DNA of 5,546 nucleotides from Brevundimonas sp. UBA986 (GTDB taxonomy: Bacteria; Pseudomonadota; Alphaproteobacteria; Caulobacterales; Caulobacteraceae): NCBI GenBank assembly GCA_002292165.1, contig DBBK01000119.1, positions 1 to 5,546 on the forward strand, read 5' to 3'. The translations under genes were made by a program, and so were the position numbers. The notes under the pieces are model-generated. The model had not been told where the DNA came from and did no database searches. It saw only the letters and a list, made by a program, of their open reading frames with translations. Shown here piece by piece: positions 1-5,453 of the stretch (within the stretch, counting starts at the first letter, position 1; each line of letters begins with the position of its first letter).

Positions 1-11
1 GCTCGGAGCCA

Positions 12-30
12 CCTCCCCCGATGGGGGAGG
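12..30. repeat. Perfect GC-rich palindrome upstream of the desaturase gene
   Basis: CCTCCCCC (12-19), loop GAT, GGGGGAGG (23-30) form a perfect 8-bp stem with a 3-base loop. It ends 18 bases before the ATG at 49. No T tract follows on either strand, so it is not a textbook intrinsic terminator. It could be the trailing hairpin of a gene to the left or a dispersed intergenic palindrome. The GGGGGAGG arm is SD-like but too far from the ATG to act as its ribosome binding site. Confidence 0.6.
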
Positions 31-48
31 ATCGCGTAGGCTGACGCC

Positions 49-786
49 ATGCTCCTCGCCGTTCTGATCACCACAGCCTGGCTCAGCCTGATCATCGGGC
101 TGCGCTATCTGCTGATCGCCGGCGGCGTCTGGTTCGCGCTGTGGGGCAGGGGCGCGGGCCCCGGAACCGCCCTCAACCGCGCCGCACCCTCCCGTGCCCT
201 GATCGCGCACGAGATCCGCTTCTCCCTCATCTCCACCCCCATCTACGCCCTCCCGGCCGCCATCGCGCTGGAGGCCTGGAAGGCGGGCGGCACGAAGCTC
301 TATCTCGACCCGGGCGCGTATCCGCTCTGGTGGCTGCCGGTCAGCTTCCTGCTTCTGCTGGTCGTGCAGGACACCCACTACTACTGGACCCACCGGCTGC
401 TGCACCGGCGCGAGGTCTTCAGATGGGCCCACGCCGCCCACCATCGCTCGCGCGAGCCCAGCCCTTTCGCCAGCTTCGCCTTCGATCCGGTCGAGGCCGC
501 GCTGACGGCCTGGCTCCTGCCGGCCCTGACCTTCCTGATCCCGCTGAACGTCTGGATGCTGGCGGCCCTGCTCACGGTGATGACCGCCGCCGCCGTGATG
601 AACCACGCCGGCCGCGAGCTCTGGCCGGACCGGTGGGTGCGCTCAGGCGTCGGTGGCCAGCTCATCACCGCCACCCACCACAGCCGCCACCACACCCATA
701 TGAAGACCAACTACGGCCTGTATTTCCGCTTCTGGGACCGGCTGTGCGGGACGGACGGGATGCCGGACAAACCCGGCCTCAAGTAG
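49..786 (+). CDS. Sterol desaturase / fatty acid hydroxylase family membrane protein
   Basis: This 245-residue integral membrane protein belongs to the di-iron fatty acid hydroxylase superfamily, whose members hydroxylate or desaturate lipids, sterols or carotenoids. The diagnostic histidine clusters are all present: H115-RLL-H119 (HX3H, in YYWTHRLLH), H128-AA-H131-H132 (HX2HH), H186 in MNHAGRE, and H211-SR-H214-H215 plus H217 near the C-terminus. Hydrophobic stretches lie at about residues 1-33, 58-75, 93-107 and 152-185, as expected for a protein with its di-iron site at the cytoplasmic face. Length is normal for the bacterial family. The ATG at 49 is preceded only by a weak AGG (38-40). 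The gene converges on the ybjQ-like gene with 22 bases between stops. Family assignment is secure, but the substrate cannot be read from sequence; a carotenoid hydroxylase-type role is not excluded. Confidence 0.9.
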   Translation: MLLAVLITTAWLSLIIGLRYLLIAGGVWFALWGRGAGPGTALNRAAPSRALIAHEIRFSLISTPIYALPAAIALEAWKAGGTKLYLDPGAYPLWWLPVSFLLLLVVQDTHYYWTHRLLHRREVFRWAHAAHHRSREPSPFASFAFDPVEAALTAWLLPALTFLIPLNVWMLAALLTVMTAAAVMNHAGRELWPDRWVRSGVGGQLITATHHSRHHTHMKTNYGLYFRFWDRLCGTDGMPDKPGLK

Positions 787-808
787 CGCGAACGCGCGGT
801 AGGCCCAC

Positions 809-1129
809 TCAAATGGGCTCCACCACCACCGCCGTGCCGTAAGCCAGCACCTCGGTGATCCCGTCCATGATCTCATTGGCGTCGTAGCGCATGGCGATGA
901 TGGCGTTGGCGCCCTGCTGCCGGGCGTGCTCGACCAGCTCGTCATAGGCCTCCTGCCGCGCCATCTCGGCCAGCTTCACATAGACCCCGACCTTGCCGCC
1001 GAAGATCGACTGCATGCCGCCGACCCAGTCGCTGATGGCGTTCCTCGACCGCACGGTGATGCCGCGCGTCATGCCGATGTGGCGCACGATGCGGTAGCCC
1101 GGCAGGTCGTTGGTGGTGGTGACCAGCAT
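809..1129 (-). CDS. YbjQ family (UPF0145) putative heavy-metal-binding domain protein
   Basis: This 106-residue cytosolic protein spans the whole YbjQ/UPF0145 domain. Family hallmarks seen are the N-terminal TTTNDLPGYRI strand, a G-T-R-G-I-x-V-R-S segment (about 19-28), GGMQSIFGGKVGVY (37-50), an amphipathic helix rich in Ala/Glu (51-70), and the C-terminal GANAIIAMRYD (73-83) followed by AYGTAVVVEPI. Known structures of the family form ring-like oligomers; the metal-binding label is a family name and has little biochemical support. The ATG at 1129 has a purine-rich leader, GGGAGAAAGAGATC (1143-1130), starting directly after the folA stop. With only 14 bases between the genes, it is very probably translated from the folA mRNA. 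No signal peptide or membrane segment. Molecular function unknown. Confidence 0.9.
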   Translation of the reverse strand: MLVTTTNDLPGYRIVRHIGMTRGITVRSRNAISDWVGGMQSIFGGKVGVYVKLAEMARQEAYDELVEHARQQGANAIIAMRYDANEIMDGITEVLAYGTAVVVEPI

Positions 1130-1143
1130 GATCTCTTTCTCCC

Positions 1144-1671
1144 TCAGAGCCGTTCCAGCACGCGGAAGGCGAAGGCGTGATCGTCCTTCTCTCCCGCCTC
1201 ATGCCGTTCATTGGAAATCTCGCGCCAGCCGCTCTCGTCGAAGGCGGGGAAATGGGCGTCCCCCTCCGGCTCGGCCTCGACCTCGGTGATGTAGAGCCGC
1301 TTCGCCTTGGGCAGGGTGGCCTCGAAGATGGCCGTGCCGCCGATGACGCAGACCTCCGCCACGCCGTCGTCGACCGCCGTCTCGCGCGCGATGTCGATGG
1401 CCTCGTCCAGGCTGGCGCAGACCACGGCGCCGCGGGCCTTGCCCATCTCCTCGTAGGAGAGGTCGCGGGTCAGCACCAGGTTCAGCCGGCCGGGCAGGGG
1501 CTTCAGCGGCAGGCTCTCCCAGGTCGTGCGGCCCATGATGCAGGGCTTGCCCATGGTGATCGCCTTGAAGGACTGCAGGTCGCTCCTCAGCTTCCACGGC
1601 AGGTCGCCGTCGCGGCCGATGACGCCGTTGCGCCCCCGCGCGACGACGAGGGCGATGTCGGGGATCAGCAT
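1144..1671 (-). CDS. folA: Dihydrofolate reductase
   Basis: This 175-residue enzyme reduces dihydrofolate to tetrahydrofolate with NADPH, completing the cycle opened by ThyA, whose gene is upstream in the same run. Type I DHFR features appear in order: N15-G-V-I-G19 (Met20-loop region), LPWKL (24-28), catalytic acid D31 (equivalent to E. coli D27) in DLQSFK, the NADPH-binding IMGRTTWES (45-53), GRLN (61-64), VIGGTAIF (109-116) and LYITEVEAEPEGDAHFP (126-142). The reading frame stays open far upstream, but the ATG at 1671 is the right start: it places the conserved IALVVARGRNGVIG at the N-terminus and has a GGAGG (1681-1677) 5 bases ahead. It lies 53 bases after aqpZ, and that gap carries a stem-loop. 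No key residue is missing, so it should be the housekeeping, trimethoprim-target enzyme. Confidence 0.96.
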   Translation of the reverse strand: MLIPDIALVVARGRNGVIGRDGDLPWKLRSDLQSFKAITMGKPCIMGRTTWESLPLKPLPGRLNLVLTRDLSYEEMGKARGAVVCASLDEAIDIARETAVDDGVAEVCVIGGTAIFEATLPKAKRLYITEVEAEPEGDAHFPAFDESGWREISNERHEAGEKDDHAFAFRVLERL

Positions 1672-1676
1672 GGGCG

Positions 1677-1681
1677 CCTCC
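1677..1681 (-). promoter_or_regulatory. Shine-Dalgarno of folA
   Basis: GGAGG on the minus strand, 5 bases before the ATG at 1671. It decides the folA start within a much longer open frame. The base of the neighbouring stem-loop (1682-1719) directly abuts it, so folding could affect ribosome access (inference). Confidence 0.75.
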
Positions 1682-1719
1682 GGTCTGCGGGCGCGCCGTC
1701 CGGCGCACCCTTCAAGACC
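1682..1719 (-). other. Nested stem-loop in the aqpZ-folA gap
   Basis: On the minus strand, the inner stem is GGGTGCGCC (1710-1702), loop GGAC, GGCGCGCCC (1697-1689): 9 bp with one G-U pair. An outer stem, GGTCT (1719-1715) with AGACC (1686-1682), encloses it across a small asymmetric internal loop. The structure fills most of the 53-base gap and ends exactly where the folA GGAGG begins. No U tract follows, so intrinsic termination is unlikely. An mRNA-stabilising hairpin after aqpZ or a modulator of folA translation are the options. Pairing is seen directly; function is inferred. Confidence 0.5.
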
Positions 1720-1724
1720 TTTGC

Positions 1725-2393
1725 TTAGGCGTCCGGGTCCAGCACCCGCAAGCGAAACAGCAGGCCGGCGATCGCGGCGCCGACCAGCGGCGCGACGATG
1801 AACAGCCACAGCTGGCTGAGCGCCTGCCCCCCGACCAGCACCGCCGGCCCGAAGCTGCGCGCCGGATTGACCGAGACCCCCGTCACCTGGATGCCCACGA
1901 TATGGATCACCGCCAGGGTGATGCCGATGGCGATCCCGGCGAACGGCGCCTCGCCCTTCGGTCCGGTGACGCCCAGGATGACCACCACGAAGATGGCCGT
2001 CGCCACGATCTCGAAGATCAGCGCGGCCTGTAGCGGATAGCCGCCCTGAACGCCCACGCCCCAGCCGTTCTGACCCAGGCTGGCGGTCCCCGTCTTGGCG
2101 ATCAGCGACAGCAGGAAGGCCCCCAGCAGGGCGCCGAAGAACTGGGCGATCCAGTAGACCAGCATCTCCCTGCCGGTCATCCGCCCGGCGATGAACACGC
2201 CCAGCGACACCGCCGGATTGACGTGGCAGCCCGAGATCGGCCCGATGCCGTAGGCCATCGCCACGATGGCGAAGCCGAACGCCAGGGCCACGGCCAACTG
2301 GTCGAAGGGCGCGGGGCCCAGCACGGCCGCGCCACAGCCGAACAGCACCAGCACCATCGTGCCGAACAGCTCGGCCGAGAATTGCTTCACCAT
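1725..2393 (-). CDS. aqpZ: Aquaporin Z-like water channel (MIP family)
   Basis: This 222-residue inner-membrane channel of the major intrinsic protein family is about the length of E. coli AqpZ. It has six predicted membrane helices in two homologous halves and both NPA boxes: CHVNPAVSL (N59-P60-A61) and VSVNPARSF (N176-P177-A178). Selectivity-filter equivalents are F39, H164 and R179, the set of a water-selective pore rather than a glycerol facilitator. The fourth position (T183 in E. coli AqpZ) is V173 here. The ATG at 2393 is preferred over an in-frame GTG at 2426: it gives the family N-terminus (KQFSAELFGT) and has GGAAGG (2404-2399) 5 bases ahead. It follows the MazG-like gene after 108 bases and precedes folA by 53. 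No functional link to its neighbours is evident; glycerol leakage or gas transport cannot be excluded. Confidence 0.94.
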   Translation of the reverse strand: MVKQFSAELFGTMVLVLFGCGAAVLGPAPFDQLAVALAFGFAIVAMAYGIGPISGCHVNPAVSLGVFIAGRMTGREMLVYWIAQFFGALLGAFLLSLIAKTGTASLGQNGWGVGVQGGYPLQAALIFEIVATAIFVVVILGVTGPKGEAPFAGIAIGITLAVIHIVGIQVTGVSVNPARSFGPAVLVGGQALSQLWLFIVAPLVGAAIAGLLFRLRVLDPDA

Positions 2394-2501
2394 GGCGCCC
2401 TTCCAGAGGTACCGCCCGCCTGACACGAGCGACCCCAGAATGCGCTGTTCTCACGGTGGAGCTATCGGGTGTTCCCCGAGGCCCCTCTCAGGGTTTGAGG
2501 C
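2394..2501 (-). other. 108-base gap upstream of aqpZ, possible internal promoter region
   Basis: This is the longest non-coding stretch in the minus-strand run and the most likely place for a separate aqpZ promoter. I could not find convincing -35/-10 hexamers. It holds the aqpZ SD (GGAAGG, 2404-2399) and an imperfect palindrome AGAA-N7-TTCT (2437-2451) that could be an operator. A short CCCT-CTC-AGGG hairpin lies near the MazG-like gene's 3' end, without a U tract. Confidence 0.3.
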
Positions 2502-2813
2502 TCAGGCCTTCGGCTCCAGCCAGCGCAGCCATTTGCGCCGCATCGCCGCCTCCAGATCGATCCCGACCCGGTCGCAATAGATCAGCAGCATGCCCATGAC
2601 GTCCGCCGCCTCGTCGTGCAGGGCCTGCGTATCCGCCTCGCCGCGCGCCCGACCGCTCATCCTCAGATGCTCGGCCGTCAGCTCGCCCAGCTCCTCCTGC
2701 AGCTTGAGCAGGGCCCAGTCGCCCGACGCCGCCTTGTCGCGATCGATATCGTGCTCGCGCGCATAGATGTCCGAGATGCGGACGACGTCGTCGGACAGGC
2801 CCTTGAGATCCAT
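2502..2813 (-). CDS. MazG-like all-alpha nucleotide pyrophosphohydrolase
   Basis: This 103-residue cytosolic protein is a single MazG-type all-alpha NTP pyrophosphatase domain. Such enzymes cleave (d)NTPs to (d)NMP and pyrophosphate using Mg2+ held by acidic residues on two helices. Both halves of the metal site are visible: E41-L-G-E44 in KLQEELGELTAEH and E68-A-A-D71 in HDEAADVMGML. The family-like tail IDLEAAMRRKWLRW (85-98) follows. It is much shorter than two-domain E. coli MazG and closer in size to small house-cleaning dCTPase/dUTPase-like or phosphoribosyl-ATP-pyrophosphatase-like members. The ATG overlaps the TGA of the preceding hydrolase by one base (TGATG), and only a weak GAGCGG precedes it, so translation is probably coupled. 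The substrate cannot be determined. Lying between thyA and folA suggests deoxynucleotide metabolism, but that is inference. Confidence 0.85.
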   Translation of the reverse strand: MDLKGLSDDVVRISDIYAREHDIDRDKAASGDWALLKLQEELGELTAEHLRMSGRARGEADTQALHDEAADVMGMLLIYCDRVGIDLEAAMRRKWLRWLEPKA

Positions 2814-3670
2814 CAGCGCCGCTCGATGGTCACGCCATCCGGTGCGGGCAGGGCGTTGAGCCGCGCCTTCGCCGCCGCATCGTCCAGCGCATAGGCGTCG
2901 AGGAAGTCCTCCGTCGCCTCGACCAACAGGGCCAGATCGGCCTCGTCGATGGTGCGGATCATGGCGTGGTCGGCGCCCACGAAGGTGATCAGGGTCTTGT
3001 CGCCCGCCGGGCTCCGGTCGAACGGATGGCGATGATCGGCCGGATCGCTGACGAAGTCCGGGACCACATCCTTGTCGCCGGTGATCACCATCAGCGGCTT
3101 GCTCAGGGCGTCATAGGTGTTCGGCTGGACCAGACCCGGGGTGTCGCCGGGCGTCGAGAAGGCGATAACCCCCTTCACATGCGGATCACCGATCGGCGGC
3201 ATGACCGTCACGGCGCCGCCCTCCATCATCGCGATCAGGGAGCCGAAGGAATAGCCCGCGGCGATCAGCGGTTTGCCGTCATGATCCTTCCCAGCCACGC
3301 CGCGCGCCACCGCCACGTCCATGACCCGCGTCATGAAGGCCACGCGGCTGTCGTCGGTGTGCTGGGGATGCTGCTGCGAATCCAGATGCAGGGGCGCAAT
3401 CACCGTGAAGCCGTGGTCGGCCCAGGCCGAGAAGACGCGTCCATAGCTGGCCGGCACCCCGCCCCAGCCGTGGCTGAACACCACCACGCCCCGCTCCTGC
3501 GGCGCCGTCCAGACGCTCATGTCGATGGTCCGGCCGTCGGGCGAGGGAACCATCAGATGCGTCGCGGCGATCGCTGCCGGCGCCGCCGCTACGGGCGCCG
3601 TCTGGGCCATGGCCGCCGTCATCGGTGCGACGGACAGGAGCAGGCCGGCGGCCAGGACGCGGATCAGCAT
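2813..3670 (-). CDS. Exported alpha/beta-fold hydrolase (dienelactone hydrolase / PAF-acetylhydrolase-like)
   Basis: This 285-residue serine hydrolase has an N-terminal Sec signal peptide: basic R4, hydrophobic core 5-19, and cleavage probably after A22 (AMA|QTAP), so the mature enzyme should be periplasmic or secreted. The fold's motifs are SHGWGG (66-71, oxyanion region), the nucleophile elbow G-Y-S-F-G with S141, the acid in GDKD (D199 or D201), and the catalytic H235 in GADHAM. An APLHLDSQQHPQH segment (92-104) after the second strand is His-rich. A low-complexity Ala/Pro linker (25-36) separates signal and domain. The gene starts 31 bases after thyA with only a weak GGA ahead of the ATG, and overlaps the MazG-like gene by one base. 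It is probably an esterase or lipase-like enzyme; substrate unknown. Confidence 0.85.
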   Translation of the reverse strand: MLIRVLAAGLLLSVAPMTAAMAQTAPVAAAPAAIAATHLMVPSPDGRTIDMSVWTAPQERGVVVFSHGWGGVPASYGRVFSAWADHGFTVIAPLHLDSQQHPQHTDDSRVAFMTRVMDVAVARGVAGKDHDGKPLIAAGYSFGSLIAMMEGGAVTVMPPIGDPHVKGVIAFSTPGDTPGLVQPNTYDALSKPLMVITGDKDVVPDFVSDPADHRHPFDRSPAGDKTLITFVGADHAMIRTIDEADLALLVEATEDFLDAYALDDAAAKARLNALPAPDGVTIERR

Positions 3671-3701
3671 GGGTTGTTTCCGAGGCGAGGAGAAAGGCGG
3701 T

Positions 3702-4553
3702 TCAGACCGCGACGGCGGCCTTGATATGCGGCCAGGGCGCGTAGTCGGTCAGGGCGAAGTCGGCCAGCTCATAGGCGAACAGGTCGCGCTTCGGCGTGAT
3801 CGTCATCGTCGGCAGGGGCAGGGGCTCGCGCGTCAGCTGCAGCTTCGCCTGTTCGACGTGGTTCAGATACAGGTGGGCGTCGCCGAACGTATGCACGAAC
3901 TCGCCGGGCTCCAGCCCGACCACATTCGCCATCATCATGGTCAGCAGGGCGTACGACGCGATGTTGAACGGCACGCCGAGGAAGACGTCGGCCGAGCGCT
4001 GGTATAGCTGGCAGCTCAGCTTTCCATCGGCGACAAAGAACTGGAACAGGCAGTGACAGGGCGGCAGGGCCATGTCCTCGATGTCGGCGGGGTTCCAGGC
4101 CGAGACGATGTGGCGGCGCCCGTTCGGATTGGTCTTCAGCCCCTCGATCAGGCGCTGGATCTGGTCGATGCTCTCGCCGTTCGGCGCCGCCCACGACCGC
4201 CACTGCTTGCCGTATACCGGCCCCAGCTCGCCCTCGGCGTCGGCCCATTCGTTCCAGATCGAACAGCCGTTCTCCTGCAGCCAGCGCACATTGGTCTCGC
4301 CGCGCAGGAACCACAGCAGCTCGACGATGATCGACTTCAGATGCAGCTTCTTGGTCGTCAGCAGGGGAAAGCCCTTCGACAGATCAAAGCGGATCTGCCG
4401 CCCGAACACGCCCAGGGTTCCGGTCCCCGTCCGGTCCCCGCGCTCGACCCCGTTCTCCAGGATGTCGCGCAGCAGGTTCAGATACTGACGCTCGGGATGG
4501 TCCGGAGCGGCGGCTTCGATCTGCAGATCGGCATGGGCGAGGGCGACGGTCAT
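3702..4553 (-). CDS. thyA: Thymidylate synthase (ThyA type)
   Basis: This 283-residue enzyme makes dTMP from dUMP, with methylene-tetrahydrofolate as methyl donor and reductant, releasing dihydrofolate. It aligns with E. coli ThyA (264 residues) with an N-terminal extension of about 20 and a nearly constant offset: R41 in DRTGTG, E78 and W100, R146-R147 (phosphate binding, from the partner subunit), nucleophile C166 in LPPCHC, R186 in QLYQRSADVFLG, N197 in PFNIASYALL, H227 and Y229 in DAHLYLNH, and the family C-terminus KAAVAV. The ATG at 4553 is the only usable start near the conserved core; the frame stays open upstream, but that part lacks family similarity. There is no SD: the ATG is preceded by CCTCCCCCC, so initiation may be leaderless or SD-independent. 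It heads the minus-strand run that includes folA, its metabolic partner. Confidence 0.97.
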   Translation of the reverse strand: MTVALAHADLQIEAAAPDHPERQYLNLLRDILENGVERGDRTGTGTLGVFGRQIRFDLSKGFPLLTTKKLHLKSIIVELLWFLRGETNVRWLQENGCSIWNEWADAEGELGPVYGKQWRSWAAPNGESIDQIQRLIEGLKTNPNGRRHIVSAWNPADIEDMALPPCHCLFQFFVADGKLSCQLYQRSADVFLGVPFNIASYALLTMMMANVVGLEPGEFVHTFGDAHLYLNHVEQAKLQLTREPLPLPTMTITPKRDLFAYELADFALTDYAPWPHIKAAVAV

Positions 4554-4643
4554 GGGGGGAGGATGCCGTTGATTCGCCTCGTCCGCCCCCCGCCGATTCG
4601 TTTGCCCACAACAACGATACCCACGTCCGCTTCTGACGAACCG
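4554..4643. promoter_or_regulatory. Divergent gap between thyA and the HTH gene
   Basis: These 90 bases separate the start codons of thyA (-) and the HTH gene (+) and must hold the thyA promoter and probably that of the HTH gene. I found no convincing -35/-10 pair on either strand. Content: a G-rich run on the plus strand next to the thyA ATG (GGGGGGAGG, 4554-4562), a C-rich stretch near 4584-4593, and a less GC-rich segment around 4598-4620 that is the best candidate for promoter melting. A GAAC-N4-GTTC inverted repeat (4638-4649) overlaps the HTH gene's start codon. Confidence 0.4.
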
Positions 4644-5426
4644 ATGTTCTATGATCTGCGAATGGAACACTGGCGCTACAACCCCGAAACCGACGCGGCT
4701 GACCAGGGAAATGTCTGGGACCTGGCCCGGCGCGAATATCTGTCCGGCATGCGGGCCATCGACATCTGCCGACGCTACGGCATGTCGTTGCGCTCCTTCC
4801 GCCTCAGGGCGCGGGTGGAGAAGTGGCGGCGGATCGACCGGCTGGATTGCGACGTCGAGCCCGAGGACGGCGAGTATCATCCCGACGACGACGTCGGCTT
4901 CGCCGACCTGGCCGATCAGGTCTTCCTCAACATCCGTCGCGCCATCGGCTCGCGCCGCGCCGCCGAGGCGGCGTCCTGGATGCGGCTGTTCGACAAACTG
5001 GCCCTGCGCGCCCAGGGCGAGGTCATGTCGGAGCTCCCCGACTTCCCGCCGCCGCCCGAGCCAGAACCCGAGCCGGAGCGCGAACCCCTACGCCTGACCC
5101 GTGTCGATATGCCGGAAAGCCTGAACGATTCCCGTTCAGTGGAGTCGGAACCTCAGGACGCCTGTGAGGCCTTGCACCTTTTGCACCCTGTTTTTTCCGA
5201 GTGCAAAATCGATCCCGATCCTGCCACCACGCCCGAGCGCGCGACACCGCCGGAGCCAGCGCCCGGCGCCGATTCGGCGGCCCCCACATCGGCCATACTC
5301 ACCTCAGAAGCTCTCAAAGATATCCACCGCAAGGCCTTGCTTTTGCTGCGGTTCCGCCGCCTCGAACACGGCATCGGCGTCGCGGATATCGATGAGCAGC
5401 TGGCCGAGCTTGGCCCGGGGCCGTGA
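4644..5426 (+). CDS. Uncharacterised protein with N-terminal helix-turn-helix
   Basis: I do not recognise this 260-residue protein as a named family. Residues 24-62 look like a homeodomain-type helix-turn-helix (helices near 26-35, 36-46 and 48-61; ICRRYGMSLRSFRLRARVEKW), similar in style to small phage terminase subunits and to hypothetical Caulobacterales proteins with a Y-x-x-G...C-R-R-x-G...R-x-R-A pattern. An acidic stretch (70-85) leads to a predicted helical segment (87-126, DQVFLNIRRAIGSRR ... LALRAQGE). Residues 132-215 are rich in Pro, Glu and Asp and probably disordered. A C-terminal helical tail (221-255) closes it. No signal peptide or membrane segment, so a cytosolic DNA-binding role is inferred. 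The start is uncertain: ATG 4644 has no SD, ATG 4662 is possible, and a TTG at 4569 sits 6 bases after GGGGGGAGG. It is divergent from thyA. Third-position GC bias supports coding throughout. Confidence 0.75.
   Translation: MFYDLRMEHWRYNPETDAADQGNVWDLARREYLSGMRAIDICRRYGMSLRSFRLRARVEKWRRIDRLDCDVEPEDGEYHPDDDVGFADLADQVFLNIRRAIGSRRAAEAASWMRLFDKLALRAQGEVMSELPDFPPPPEPEPEPEREPLRLTRVDMPESLNDSRSVESEPQDACEALHLLHPVFSECKIDPDPATTPERATPPEPAPGADSAAPTSAILTSEALKDIHRKALLLLRFRRLEHGIGVADIDEQLAELGPGP
5179..5208 (+). repeat. AT-rich inverted repeat inside the HTH gene
   Basis: TTTTGCAC (5179-5186) and GTGCAAAA (5201-5208) are perfect 8-base inverted arms around a 14-base spacer containing six T in a row. A second TTGCACC (5172-5178) sits 9 bases upstream of the one at 5181-5187, so the motif occurs twice direct and once inverted. 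It encodes LHLLHPVFSECK within the low-complexity middle of the protein and is markedly more AT-rich than its surroundings. A protein-binding site or an RNA hairpin is possible; function unknown. Confidence 0.5.
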
Positions 5427-5435
5427 GCCTTGTCA

Positions 5436-5453
5436 TCCCGGCGAAGGCCGGGA
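5436..5453. repeat. Intergenic palindrome between convergent genes
   Basis: TCCCGGC (5436-5442), loop GAAG, GCCGGGA (5447-5453) make a perfect 7-bp GC-rich stem. It fills the 30-base gap between the HTH gene stop (5426) and the stop of the convergent DUF924 gene (5457). The core with its flank, TCATCCCGGCGAAGGCCGGG, resembles from memory a dispersed palindrome frequent between genes in alphaproteobacteria. It may act as a two-way transcription end or mRNA-protecting hairpin, but no T tract follows it on either strand. Confidence 0.55.

Noticed and set aside
786..818. Two short hairpins between the desaturase and ybjQ-like gene ends (GCGC-GAAC-GCGC and GCCCA-N6-TGGGC) as a bidirectional terminator
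   Set aside because: Stems are only 4-5 bp, no T tract follows on either strand, and the second runs into ybjQ codons.
141..842. Second long plus-strand frame over the desaturase gene
   Set aside because: It is an Arg/Pro-rich out-of-frame shadow; the histidine motifs and membrane helices are in the 49-786 frame.
1672..2454. Long N-terminal extension in the folA frame
   Set aside because: It overlaps aqpZ in another frame, reads as Arg/Gly-rich low-complexity sequence, and the true start at 1671 has an SD and the conserved DHFR N-terminus.
2437..2490. LexA-type SOS box upstream of aqpZ
   Set aside because: Two GTTC copies are present but 20 bases apart rather than the 7 expected for alphaproteobacterial LexA.
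2966..3724. Plus-strand frame opposite the alpha/beta hydrolase
   Set aside because: It is a His/Arg-rich shadow; the minus frame has a signal peptide and a complete catalytic triad.
4053..4643. Plus-strand open frame extending the HTH gene far upstream, antisense to thyA
   Set aside because: It is the reverse shadow of thyA, whose family match is certain. The added residues have no recognisable domain, so the HTH gene start was placed at 4644 with upstream alternatives noted.
4554..4880. Upstream extension of the thyA frame
   Set aside because: It lacks thymidylate synthase similarity and is antisense to the HTH gene; the family core starts just after 4553.
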